Source: a virus
Length of the DNA: 64,000 bases
Virus record (IMG/VR): IMGVR_UViG_3300021961_010841
Location: 1-64,000 of that record
Strand: one strand, 5' to 3'
The position numbers were made by a program, and so were the translations under genes. Position 1 is the first letter of the stretch; every line of letters begins with the position of its first letter. The notes under the pieces are model-generated. The model saw nothing but the letters and a program-made list of their open reading frames with translations, did no database searches and was not told where the DNA came from. Shown here piece by piece: positions 8,525 to 16,870 of this stretch.

Positions 8525-9585
8525 TCTTCTATTATACTTTCTGCGATTGCGTCATACAAGTTAAATCCGTGGAAAAATTCTGTTTGTAATTTTTTACGTT
8601 GCCTTGCAATTTCTGTGAGATATTTAGAATAATTTTCCATCAAGTCAACGATTCTGTCCATAATTTTTTGTTTGTTTTTTTGATAATTCTTCATGTCTTT
8701 TGTCCACACACTTGGATATTTCATTGTGTCAAGGAACATCTCTGTGTATGACAGTCGATCTGGTACCATCACCATGCAGTCAAGTATCAATCCTTCATAG
8801 CCTGATATGCCCAGTGTTTCTTGTAGATTCGCTGAAAACACCAGTTTGGATTCTGCCAGTAGATTGTGATATTCGTGTTTCTTGAGTTGGCGTTCCTGAC
8901 ACACGATAAAATCATACTGTGGCAGTGCTTCTTTTAGATCATAGAATATTTCTGGTTGCTTCTCTGGCGCCAAACGATGTGGAAACACAATTTGATTCTT
9001 TTTGGGCATTCCCTTGTATGGTTCCAACTCTTTGTCAAAGTATTCCATGGGCCAACCTGTTCTCACTACATTTGGTTGATTGTATTCAATATTAAAGAAT
9101 GCCTTATCCCACAGTTTGATGTGAAAGTCTGTGGCATAAAAATTGTGATCATAACAGTTGAACATGCTGATTTCTGCTTGCCTCACCCATTTAGCATCAC
9201 CAATCAGTCTGCCCAAAAAGTCTGCAGGGTCATATGAGCCAGCGTGCCACATGCCACCAATTTTAATCTTTACACCCAACAGTTCTGCCATGTATTTCAA
9301 TTGTATCACAGTGGGATTCCAGGCATCTGTGTACAGGAAGTAATCACCATCTTTGATCTTACCAGCACAGAACATGGTTGCAATTTGTTCGAGTTGTTTG
9401 GATTTGTACACATTGGTGCCACCAAAGTTTAGGAAAGCACCTGGAGTGGTTGCCTGCGGAGTTTCACCACCTGATATAGTGACCACTTTGTGACCTGTGG
9501 ATTTCTCCAGCTGTGGTGGCAGATACTTCTTCCATTCTGCGGTGTAACGAGTTTCCACTGCTTCAATGTCTACAATGTAAATCAT
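8521..9585 (-). CDS. GT-B type glycosyltransferase
   Basis: 354 aa. C-terminal features are of the GT4/GT-B kind: FPHRLAPEKQPEIF, a sugar-nucleotide loop, and an E-x7-E motif in QETLGISGYEG. The start at 9585 gives an ATGA overlap with the upstream stop; the longer frame to 9669 is rejected. Acceptor unknown: DNA, a virion protein or host surface glycans are possible. Its place among the 7-deazaguanine genes makes a modified-base role worth testing but is not proof. Confidence 0.7.
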   Translation of the reverse strand: MIYIVDIEAVETRYTAEWKKYLPPQLEKSTGHKVVTISGGETPQATTPGAFLNFGGTNVYKSKQLEQIATMFCAGKIKDGDYFLYTDAWNPTVIQLKYMAELLGVKIKIGGMWHAGSYDPADFLGRLIGDAKWVRQAEISMFNCYDHNFYATDFHIKLWDKAFFNIEYNQPNVVRTGWPMEYFDKELEPYKGMPKKNQIVFPHRLAPEKQPEIFYDLKEALPQYDFIVCQERQLKKHEYHNLLAESKLVFSANLQETLGISGYEGLILDCMVMVPDRLSYTEMFLDTMKYPSVWTKDMKNYQKNKQKIMDRIVDLMENYSKYLTEIARQRKKLQTEFFHGFNLYDAIAESIIEE

Positions 9586-9884
9586 CCGTGTATGCTGTCC
9601 TCCGCCGCAACAGTTGTATATCTGGTTGAAAGATATGTTAATAACTTTTTGTCTTTCACTGAAAAACATACTTCATCACAGCCTGCGTCCTCAAAGTAGA
9701 AGTCCACACCATACTCATAACCCTTGCGACCCAAGTCATTTGACACCATACAGCCAACATCGAAGTCTGTGTAGTTGCCGTTGAGAGCGCCACCCTCTGT
9801 GTCATAGTATCCACCACGTTCTGTGGTTTTGTCGGATGCTATCACAATGGTGTGTTCAAACTTGTAAGGTCCTGGATTGCTCAT
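9582..9884 (-). CDS. Conserved hypothetical phage protein
   Basis: 100 aa, acidic, rich in Gly and Tyr, with two Cys in EDAGCDEVCF. No domain recognised. It overlaps genes on both sides in the folE-dpdA run. Confidence 0.65.
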   Translation of the reverse strand: MSNPGPYKFEHTIVIASDKTTERGGYYDTEGGALNGNYTDFDVGCMVSNDLGRKGYEYGVDFYFEDAGCDEVCFSVKDKKLLTYLSTRYTTVAAEDSIHG

Positions 9885-10087
9885 TTCACACTCCTTTTGT
9901 TGGATTCCATGTTGTTAACGAACACCCTAACCAGTCTTGAAACATCAACTTCTTCTCTTTGCAGAGTTTTTGGATTGGTAAAGATAACTTTACTTTTGTT
10001 TGCTTCAAGTTGTATACCTATGTTGGAAGCAACAACAATAGCATCATCTGTGTTTTTACGCCAATCATGTGAAGAATAAACTGTCAT
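9881..10087 (-). CDS. Conserved hypothetical small protein
   Basis: 68 aa, beginning MTVYSSHDWRKN. No domain recognised. Overlaps at both ends place it firmly in the same transcript as the QueD-like gene. Confidence 0.6.
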   Translation of the reverse strand: MTVYSSHDWRKNTDDAIVVASNIGIQLEANKSKVIFTNPKTLQREEVDVSRLVRVFVNNMESNKRSVK

Positions 10088-10524
10088 TAGTTTATGATAC
10101 TCCTTACCTGTTCGTCTATCTTTTTAAAGAATGATTTGTTAGAAGGTTGATCCTCTTCTTTTGGATAGTCGATATCACAACCATTTTCGCCATCCTCCGA
10201 CACTTCGATTTTGATATGTCTGCCAGGATATCTTGTTTTGATCTGTTGTGCCAATGCATCAGCGATCATTTCGCAAGATTTATAGTCCAATTCCAATGTC
10301 TTTTCGCTGTATAACTTTTCGAGCCATCTTTTGAATTGAATGAATTCTATATCTCTATCATCATGGAAGACCTCGATCCACACCTTAAAATGGAATATGT
10401 GTCTGTGCGGGTATCCTAAAAAAGACACGTCGTATTCGTCGCCAGTCTTTAATTTGGGATCTTCCAGTGCCGCAGGATATTTGTGAATGCCTTCCTTCTT
10501 AAATGTTACCCATATTGTTTTCAT
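10087..10524 (-). CDS. QueD/PTPS-like T-fold candidate
   Basis: 145 aa from the ATG at 10524 (ATGA overlap with the gene upstream). No close match is recognised, but the order of elements follows QueD/6-pyruvoyltetrahydropterin synthases: a His after the first strand (GIHKYPAAL, H14), an H-x-H (YPHRHIFHF, H40/H42) where QueD has HGH, then a strand and F..FKRWLE helix, LDYKSCEMIADALAQ where QueD has LDH...PT.E..A, and IEVSEDGENG where QueD has its final E-containing strand. QueD would make the QueE substrate. Identification is tentative; catalytic Cys and distal His/Glu are not certain. Confidence 0.45.
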   Translation of the reverse strand: MKTIWVTFKKEGIHKYPAALEDPKLKTGDEYDVSFLGYPHRHIFHFKVWIEVFHDDRDIEFIQFKRWLEKLYSEKTLELDYKSCEMIADALAQQIKTRYPGRHIKIEVSEDGENGCDIDYPKEEDQPSNKSFFKKIDEQVRSIIN

Positions 10525-11033
10525 ATCGTTGTGTCGTCTCCGTATTTGTCCCAAGCAGTGTAGTTCTTTTTCTTCATCATGTCTTTCACAGACCAACACC
10601 ACACACCTGGATTTGTTGCTTTAAAGTCCTTGTCATCGATCTTGATGACCACATTGCCTTGAATATTGTTTACATTTTCCACTGTGACACCATACACAAT
10701 GGTAAACTTGGAATATGACAGTAGATCGGTGATGTCTGTAAACTTGTAGTCTGGATTCATATCTATGGTCACATGATAATCTCTGTCTAAAAAGTATCTG
10801 AGTTGTGATGCGATCGATTGTACTTCTTGCCCATCCATGACTTTGTATGAATGATTGGCACCAAAGTAGATGTGTTTGCATGAATTTTTTTCTGCGTTTC
10901 TCAGCACAGTGGCAGTTCTCTGCAAGTCAACCACAAACAGAGTTTTCATACCTTCTGTGGGTGTTTTTTCTACTTCTTTACCGACAAAAAATGTGGCACC
11001 TTCTTTTACGCCATCATGATAATCACGTTTCAT
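10521..11033 (-). CDS. Conserved hypothetical phage protein
   Basis: 170 aa. Alternating strands and helices (TLFVVDLQRTATVLRNA, VVIKIDD) suggest a compact alpha/beta fold, but no family is recognised. It lies between the QueD-like gene and a coiled-coil gene in the dpdA operon. Confidence 0.65.
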   Translation of the reverse strand: MKRDYHDGVKEGATFFVGKEVEKTPTEGMKTLFVVDLQRTATVLRNAEKNSCKHIYFGANHSYKVMDGQEVQSIASQLRYFLDRDYHVTIDMNPDYKFTDITDLLSYSKFTIVYGVTVENVNNIQGNVVIKIDDKDFKATNPGVWCWSVKDMMKKKNYTAWDKYGDDTTI

Positions 11034-11298
11034 CTTTGGTCATCTCCTCGATCCATTCATATTCACTTAAAGGTGTAGACAGTGTGTGCTCCTGCACATA
11101 TGCATCAATTTCTTCATCGGTCATGTTTTCGATGCCGTGTAACAGATCCTTCCAATATAATTTCTGCTTTTTCATTTCCAACAGTTCTGCTTTGTGATTC
11201 CAAGATCTTGTCTTTTCACGCTGTGCTTCCATCTGCTTGACTTGTTTCTTTAACTTTTTCAACTGCTGTTTGAAATAGATTATCTTTTCGTCTGACAT
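11023..11298 (-). CDS. Small coiled-coil protein
   Basis: 91 aa; residues 5-60 are a Lys/Gln/Glu-rich heptad pattern (KQQLKKLKKQVKQMEAQ) typical of a coiled coil, then an acidic tail. It directly follows the transglycosylase gene and may be an accessory subunit, but this is only positional. Confidence 0.6.
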   Translation of the reverse strand: MSDEKIIYFKQQLKKLKKQVKQMEAQREKTRSWNHKAELLEMKKQKLYWKDLLHGIENMTDEEIDAYVQEHTLSTPLSEYEWIEEMTKDET

Positions 11299-12759
11299 TT
11301 AAACCTCCTCGAATAAATTATTAAACTGTGTTGACGCATTTACTGTTTTTTTGCCTGTTGCACCCCTGGTTCCTATAATACTCATCCAATATCTCGAATA
11401 CTCTTCTATTATAGCATCTGCTACGGATCTGTCATCCGTTGAAAATATCGCTTCCACAATATCACGGAACATCACTCGATCGAATGATTCGTTGATCAAC
11501 ATGTTTGGTATTTTACCAGCATCATACTGTCTGTTGGCTTCCTGCACTGCGTTGATGTGCATCCAAACATTGTGGCCCATCATGATGGCATATGAAAATG
11601 AATCCCATGATGTCTTGCCTTCTTTACCAATCTTGTTGAGATCACCCGCACCATAAATGCAGATGTCCTTGGCAGTGAGTCCTGTGGTGATGGGTGAATT
11701 CATAAAACTTGTGTGCTTGCCTTCTCTCACAAATGCTTCTGAGAATGGGGTTTTGTCCTGGGCAAATGCTTTGTTGTCGATGGATGGAACCATTCTGTAC
11801 ACCCATTTTTCACGATCATTGGTTTCCAATTCACAGTAGATTTGTCCGTTGGCTGTGGCCAAAAATGGAGATGCACAGTCGAACGTTACTGTGTAATTTG
11901 GATTGTGATGTTTTCTGACTGCTCGTTGGATGTCTGTGAGCAGTGTGGCCCATTCCAGTTTTGATGTGCCAAGGAAGTGCATGAAGTCATGTTTGCCTTT
12001 TTCCAGCAGTCCGTCAAATCTTAGTGCCACTAATCTTTTCAACACAAGGTGCACATCACACATGTTCTGTCCGCCCATGGACCAACCGTTGAAATGTGTT
12101 TCGGGATATTTCTTGGGATCACAGTAGTCTTTCATCTGCTCATACCAATCGTCAGCATCAGCATGATTTTCACCCTGCAACACATTTAAAAATCTACAAG
12201 AACCTGTACGATTCTTCATGAAATAATCGTTGTTGATCCTTGTGGCATTGACGGCATCCTGATAGTTGTCTATGCCAGTTGCTTTGGCGCCTGCTGGTGA
12301 ACGAGCCACCCAGGCCGGAATATCAAGTATCATACCGTAGTCCATGTAAGCATCCATCCACGCAAGAACCTGCTCACGTTTCTTTTTAGCCTTGGGACAG
12401 TTAGGATCTTTCCAATCACCTTCCCAAACACCCTTACCTATTTGGAAACCACCTGAGTCGCCGAGTAGCCAAGATGATGATCTATCACGATTGCGGATCA
12501 TGTCTTCCTTAGGAGAATCTCTGTTGATGTCGAGATCGGCGTGACCCGCTGAGTACAATGTCCAATTGTATTGGAACAGTCCTTGTTGGGGGTTGAGCCA
12601 GTTCAAACTTTCAACGCCATTTGTAAAATGTTGAGGAATTCGAGAGTTGTCTACATATTCCTCATGACGTTGTTTGCCTACGAATGTAGCAAAGAATCCA
12701 CTCAGTGCTGGAAGAAACACAGCATAATCTTTTTGTTCAGCAGTGAGGTTGGTATTCAT
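11299..12759 (-). CDS. dpdA: DpdA-like DNA 7-deazaguanine transglycosylase (TGT superfamily)
   Basis: 486 aa. Motifs of tRNA-guanine transglycosylases occur in order: DSGGFQ at 101-106 (D101 corresponds to the general acid/base Asp), FLNVLQG at 190-196, GWSMGG at 225-230 in place of the GG(L/V)AVGE loop, and VTFDCASP at 291-298, matching the FDCVMP segment that carries the nucleophile Asp (D294). The C-terminal CxCxxC zinc site of TGT is absent. DpdA enzymes swap guanine in phage DNA for a 7-deazaguanine base, protecting it from restriction. The same operon supplies folE and queE. A tRNA-acting enzyme is less likely because the zinc domain is missing. Confidence 0.8.
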   Translation of the reverse strand: MNTNLTAEQKDYAVFLPALSGFFATFVGKQRHEEYVDNSRIPQHFTNGVESLNWLNPQQGLFQYNWTLYSAGHADLDINRDSPKEDMIRNRDRSSSWLLGDSGGFQIGKGVWEGDWKDPNCPKAKKKREQVLAWMDAYMDYGMILDIPAWVARSPAGAKATGIDNYQDAVNATRINNDYFMKNRTGSCRFLNVLQGENHADADDWYEQMKDYCDPKKYPETHFNGWSMGGQNMCDVHLVLKRLVALRFDGLLEKGKHDFMHFLGTSKLEWATLLTDIQRAVRKHHNPNYTVTFDCASPFLATANGQIYCELETNDREKWVYRMVPSIDNKAFAQDKTPFSEAFVREGKHTSFMNSPITTGLTAKDICIYGAGDLNKIGKEGKTSWDSFSYAIMMGHNVWMHINAVQEANRQYDAGKIPNMLINESFDRVMFRDIVEAIFSTDDRSVADAIIEEYSRYWMSIIGTRGATGKKTVNASTQFNNLFEEV

Positions 12760-13497
12760 CTACTTGGTTTGTGCTGGTAGGATGTATTGATATGAAGCCA
12801 TTCCTGAATCAAGTGTGATTTGCAGTGCACCATCATCTGAGAATGACATCTCACATTCATTAGATTCAATCAATTTTAGAATCTGTGTGACCTGTGCCAC
12901 TGGCCATGCCCACGTCTTTGTGAGTTTGCCTGTGATGCCTTTTGCAAATGTAAATTCACCTGCGTGTGATGAAGCATCTCCGAACTTGAATTTGAGTGCA
13001 TCACCGTCTGTTGACACAGTGAACACATTTTCTTCTGCGTTCGCTTGTGCTTGGAAGTTTAATCTCTGCACATCTGGCATGGTTGGCTTGATAGTGACAT
13101 GCCAATTCACACCCCTGAACTGCACAGATTTTAATTTTTCACTGACAATTTCAGCATTCATGAAGCGATAGTCGTTTTTAAAATCTTTGGAATCGTTCTC
13201 AAAATGCAATCCTACGGGCACAGTTTCGTTGTTGCGTTCCTGTGTGTTGACTGTGATTTCTGCTTTGTCTTTGTACACCGGAAGTTTTAACAGGATATCG
13301 AGTTTGCCCAAGTTTGGCATACCGAACGTTCCCTTCCATTCACTCACTGGTGTCTTTAATTCTGATTTGACCACAACAGATCTGTCTTCCGCCATGGCAT
13401 CTATTGTTGTTGATTTGTCGTCACCCACCACCTTCACAAGGTCTATGAAACCGAGAGAATGAGTGTGCTTGACGATGTCTTGTAGTGTATCTTTCAT
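12760..13497 (-). CDS. 45: Sliding clamp (T4 gp45-like)
   Basis: 245 aa, near the 228 aa of T4 gp45. It is recognised from the repeated clamp-like strand pattern and the C-terminal SGMASYQYILPA, similar to phage and PCNA-type clamps. It is the processivity ring for the polymerase, whose gene lies immediately upstream. It has its own promoter and a GGAGA ribosome site, so it can be made in excess. Confidence 0.8.
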   Translation of the reverse strand: MKDTLQDIVKHTHSLGFIDLVKVVGDDKSTTIDAMAEDRSVVVKSELKTPVSEWKGTFGMPNLGKLDILLKLPVYKDKAEITVNTQERNNETVPVGLHFENDSKDFKNDYRFMNAEIVSEKLKSVQFRGVNWHVTIKPTMPDVQRLNFQAQANAEENVFTVSTDGDALKFKFGDASSHAGEFTFAKGITGKLTKTWAWPVAQVTQILKLIESNECEMSFSDDGALQITLDSGMASYQYILPAQTK

Positions 13498-13521
13498 ACT
13501 GTGTATCTCCTAAGTGTTTTT

Positions 13522-13550
13522 ATTATAGAATTATTTAGAGCTAAAGTCAA
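13522..13550 (-). promoter_or_regulatory. Sigma70-like promoter for gp45
   Basis: TTGACT (13545-13550), 17-nt spacer, TATAAT (13522-13527), then a leader of about 24 nt with GGAGA before the ATG at 13497. A close match to the bacterial consensus, between the polymerase and clamp genes. Confidence 0.65.
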
Positions 13551-13552
13551 CT

Positions 13553-16189
13553 CTAATTAAACAATTTGTCAAAGGTATTTTCTGCTTCGGAATTGCCAAG
13601 ATTCCAATCCAAAACACCGATGAGGTTTTCTAATTTTTTGTTGATAAGAGTTGATTCCATTTCGTCATCTGCGAATGGTAACTCTTTGAACCAATCTGGT
13701 ATTCTCAGTTCATCTGTTGGATATGCGATAGATGTGTACCCCATGGGATTGTCCTTGAGTTTACACACGATGCATTTTTGGCCATCGATGATGTCCATGG
13801 AATACTTGTCGTTGTAAACCTTTTTGAGGGTGTTCCAATTGATGGCCGCTCTGACATGTCCGGGCATGTTGATCTTGCCTTTTCTCTTTTCACGTGAATG
13901 GTATTCAGTGAGTTTGTTCACACGACGTGGGGAGCCTTTCTCCCATCCTGGCATCTTTTTGAATTCCAAACGGAAGTCTGCGATGAAGTCCATGACTTCT
14001 TCTTCGGTCTTGCCGGTCAGCACCATGTCCAACACATCTGATAGGAAATCCTGGATGTATGCGGGTGTGTCCGAACGTTTTAGATCTAACCCCATGGCTT
14101 TGATCTTGTCCACGGGTTCGCCTTCGAGATCGTATATCTTCATGGCATATCTTTTCTTTGTGATAAACAGTCCCTTTGATCCCACTGCTTCTCTACCGCC
14201 CGCAATCAGTTTGCCATATGTGCCGGGGCAATTGAATGACTGTTGCATGAACTTGGGGAAAGACTTGTTGACTTCCGCCGCCACAGAATCATACAGTTGC
14301 ACAACATTTTCTTTGTTCCACGGAATGTTGCCTGCATCGATCTCCGATTTGAGTGGTTGATATGCGGAGAAATACACAGAGTCTGTGTCACCATATATTA
14401 TGGCCGGTCCCTTGTAGTCATACTCTCCACAGATGATCTCGTTGGTCTTGGATGCCATGTGTCTTGTGATGCATCTTCCTGTGAGTGTGGTTGACTGTCC
14501 TATGCGTGTGTCAAAGAATCTACAACCTGGATTTAGGATAGCACCATACAGCGAATTTAGATTAATCTTTTTTACAAGTTGTCTTTTATCCCAAAATGCC
14601 TGTTCGGTCTTGTTGCCGGCATCGATGGCCTTCTTCCTTTTGGCTTGCAGTTCCTTACGTTCTGCATACCAGCGTTCTAATAGTCCAGGAATAACTCCTG
14701 CAAACTCATGCGTGAATATTGTGCCATTAGCACTCAACATCCATGGTTGATCTGAATTGAAAATCAGTTCATGTACTTCAGCGGCACTTAATATGTTTGA
14801 CTCTCCTGTTTCCCAATCAATGGTTATGCTCTGTGCCCGATCCTTTCGCATCACTGCTTGATATTCAAGTGAACCAAACTCACCTTCCCAAGCACCCGCG
14901 AAGGATTTCTTCTCAATGGTCATCCTGCGTTCCATTTCTTCCTCTGTGAGTGATTGTCTGAGTTGGCCCACGATGGTTTCCGGAGCCATGTTCAATGCTC
15001 TGATCACAGATGGATACAGTGAATTGATGTCGATGGATCCTATCCAATCCTGCAGACCCTTCTTGGGATATGCCACATAGGCACCCGCCGCCGGATCCGA
15101 TCCTGGTTCACGTCTAACACGATCTGGAACTACCATGCCACGCCTGTGTGCTTCGTTGATGATGCCCTGTTCTGTCACTGCCACAGCACCCATGGTTGTC
15201 TGTATTAACACGGTGTTTTGGTGTGCCAGTTCGTTGGACAAATCAATAAATCTCAGTTTGGCATCCAACCTGCCCAGCAGTGCCACGTCCTGCCTGTTGT
15301 ATTCCATGAACTTCACAAAATCTTTGTTGTACAATTGATCCAGAGTGCCTTCGTATGGGGTCTTTTGTTCACCCAACTCCATCTTGGAAATAAAGTCAAG
15401 AGCATATGAATGCCGTTCTTCATAAGTGTATTTCCTGTATAGTTGCATGTAGTCTAAGTGTACTCTGCCAATGATGTCATATGTGACTTCTTCGTTGCCA
15501 AATCTTTCAAATGTTCTCTTGCGTGGATATGTGTTCCACAGACACAATCTGCGTGTGTCATCCTTTGACATCACTTTGGAAATCCTGTTCACTGTGTAGG
15601 GAATATCAAAACCTTCCGAGTTCCATCCGCTCAGCACATCAGCATCTTCTATAATTGTGATAAATTTATCCAACATGTCTGCTTCGGATTCACACAGCAT
15701 GGTGTTTTCAAATTCTTTTTCAATAATTTCAGGATTGGGGAAATCCTTGGGTGGTATGGCCAATGATATCAACTGATCCAACCACTGCAGATACACGGTG
15801 ATAGAAATGATTGGCGCCCAAGCATCTGCGGGTTTGGCATAACCCTTGTTGGGATCAAAGTCCACCTCGATGTCAAAGAACGCTACCTGTAGTTCCGGAG
15901 CATCCTTGTTGAGGTAGTTTTCCTCCAGACAGCGGAAGATTGGATTGATGTCCGATTCATACAGACGTTTGCCTGACTGCATGTGGACTTCACGTTTGAA
16001 TTCCTTGCCCGATTTGGTTGCTATCCTTGACACCGGAGTGCCATACACAGATTTAAACTTCCCTTTGGGATCGTCATAGTACGCAACATAGCGAGCAGGA
16101 TATTCCACATACCGCCTTTCGCCCTTGATCCGTTCGACCACGGATATCTTGTCCGTGTCTCGATCAAACAGTGCGTCTACGTAACTCAT
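13553..16189 (-). CDS. 43: DNA polymerase, family B (T4 gp43-like)
   Basis: 878 aa, near T4 gp43 (898). Exonuclease motifs FFDIEVDF, SGWNSEGFDIPY and YNRQDVALL are intact, as are polymerase motifs A (SIDINSLYPS), B (KKINLNSLYG) and C (IYGDTDSVYF). The replicative polymerase with proofreading. No intein or insertion is seen. Its end is followed by the gp45 promoter. Confidence 0.97.
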   Translation of the reverse strand: MSYVDALFDRDTDKISVVERIKGERRYVEYPARYVAYYDDPKGKFKSVYGTPVSRIATKSGKEFKREVHMQSGKRLYESDINPIFRCLEENYLNKDAPELQVAFFDIEVDFDPNKGYAKPADAWAPIISITVYLQWLDQLISLAIPPKDFPNPEIIEKEFENTMLCESEADMLDKFITIIEDADVLSGWNSEGFDIPYTVNRISKVMSKDDTRRLCLWNTYPRKRTFERFGNEEVTYDIIGRVHLDYMQLYRKYTYEERHSYALDFISKMELGEQKTPYEGTLDQLYNKDFVKFMEYNRQDVALLGRLDAKLRFIDLSNELAHQNTVLIQTTMGAVAVTEQGIINEAHRRGMVVPDRVRREPGSDPAAGAYVAYPKKGLQDWIGSIDINSLYPSVIRALNMAPETIVGQLRQSLTEEEMERRMTIEKKSFAGAWEGEFGSLEYQAVMRKDRAQSITIDWETGESNILSAAEVHELIFNSDQPWMLSANGTIFTHEFAGVIPGLLERWYAERKELQAKRKKAIDAGNKTEQAFWDKRQLVKKINLNSLYGAILNPGCRFFDTRIGQSTTLTGRCITRHMASKTNEIICGEYDYKGPAIIYGDTDSVYFSAYQPLKSEIDAGNIPWNKENVVQLYDSVAAEVNKSFPKFMQQSFNCPGTYGKLIAGGREAVGSKGLFITKKRYAMKIYDLEGEPVDKIKAMGLDLKRSDTPAYIQDFLSDVLDMVLTGKTEEEVMDFIADFRLEFKKMPGWEKGSPRRVNKLTEYHSREKRKGKINMPGHVRAAINWNTLKKVYNDKYSMDIIDGQKCIVCKLKDNPMGYTSIAYPTDELRIPDWFKELPFADDEMESTLINKKLENLIGVLDWNLGNSEAENTFDKLFN

Positions 16190-16401
16190 CCAAATATCAT
16201 TCCAATGACATATATTACTGTCAATCCTGCATTTAGGACAATCAAAGAATTTTCACGCCACAGCACCCCCACTGCTACCCAGATAGAATTGGCAATTATA
16301 AACAACCAAACATAAACAGGATACACATTGAAGGCCGCCAGTGTGGCCGCTGTGATCAGCACTGCGGTGCCCAACCACGCCAACCATTGATAGGGTTTCA
16401 T
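16186..16401 (-). CDS. Small polytopic membrane protein, paralogue of 5099-5422
   Basis: 71 aa from the ATG at 16401, one base after the upstream TAG. Two to three hydrophobic segments; W..VGVLW.ENSL.VLNAGL matches the longer membrane protein at 5099-5422. The 3' end overlaps the polymerase start (ATGA). Function unknown. Confidence 0.7.
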   Translation of the reverse strand: MKPYQWLAWLGTAVLITAATLAAFNVYPVYVWLFIIANSIWVAVGVLWRENSLIVLNAGLTVIYVIGMIFG

Positions 16402-16402
16402 G

Positions 16403-16654
16403 CTATATTTTCTTTGCGATGGCAAGAATTTCTTCCAGCTCTTCGATATCGTGTTTTTCTGATGCCAATGATTCTTTGAATGCAACTGCGATGGCCTTAT
16501 TGAGCAGAGCGGGTTTGATCTCCAATTCCTCTGCCACTGCTTTCACAGTGTCTCTCAAACCTTCCGATAGGTCTTGCACTTCTTGTTTTACTTTAATGCC
16601 ACTTTCGATGACATGTTTCACTTTTGCTTGTTCTTCTTGATTAAGTGTTTTCAT
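16403..16654 (-). CDS. dsbA: DsbA-like small dsDNA-binding/late transcription protein
   Basis: 83 aa from the ATG at 16654, which has a strong AAGGAG site 6 nt upstream. It is helical and charged, and the arrangement ..ELEIKPALLNKAIAVAFK...EELEEILAIAKK resembles T4 DsbA (89 aa), a dsDNA-binding protein linked to late transcription. Assignment rests on size, pattern and position. Confidence 0.65.
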   Translation of the reverse strand: MKTLNQEEQAKVKHVIESGIKVKQEVQDLSEGLRDTVKAVAEELEIKPALLNKAIAVAFKESLASEKHDIEELEEILAIAKKI

Positions 16655-16675
16655 AAGGATCTCCTTGTTGCTCGT

Positions 16676-16704
16676 ATTATAAAACAAAAATTTACTTTTG
16701 TCTA
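16676..16704 (-). promoter_or_regulatory. Sigma70-like promoter for dsbA-43
   Basis: TAGACA (16699-16704, containing the stop of the gene upstream), 17-nt spacer, TATAAT (16676-16681), then a 21-nt leader with AAGGAG. It would drive the dsbA-like gene, the membrane protein and the polymerase. Confidence 0.65.
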
Positions 16705-16857
16705 TTGTTTTTTTTGCTTTGATGCTTTATCGAACCGGGGGTCGAAATATCTTTTGGATGGTTTGGTTTTGATTAGTTTTAATCCGCGTGAACCTGGTGA
16801 CTGTGGTGAGTGTGTTTGACTTGATGCTGGCAAATTGATCAATTCTACAATTTTCAT
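16702..16857 (-). CDS. Small basic protein with capsid-cargo-like N-terminus
   Basis: 51 aa starting MKIVELINLPASS, then Ser/Pro and Lys/Arg rich. The ATG at 16857 is 5 nt after a late element GGTAAATA; a longer frame to 16908 is less likely. It shares the M-K-I-x-E-L start with ten other proteins here. Probably a late virion-internal protein (inference). Confidence 0.6.
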   Translation of the reverse strand: MKIVELINLPASSQTHSPQSPGSRGLKLIKTKPSKRYFDPRFDKASKQKKQ

Positions 16858-16862
16858 ATAGG

Positions 16863-16870
16863 TATTTACC
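16863..16870 (-). promoter_or_regulatory. Late-promoter-like GGTAAATA
   Basis: Six of eight bases of TATAAATA, 5 nt before the ATG at 16857, inside the 3' end of the upstream gene. Confidence 0.4.

Noticed and set aside
13824-14360. 178-aa plus-strand frame opposite the polymerase
   Set aside because: Antisense shadow of conserved polymerase motifs.
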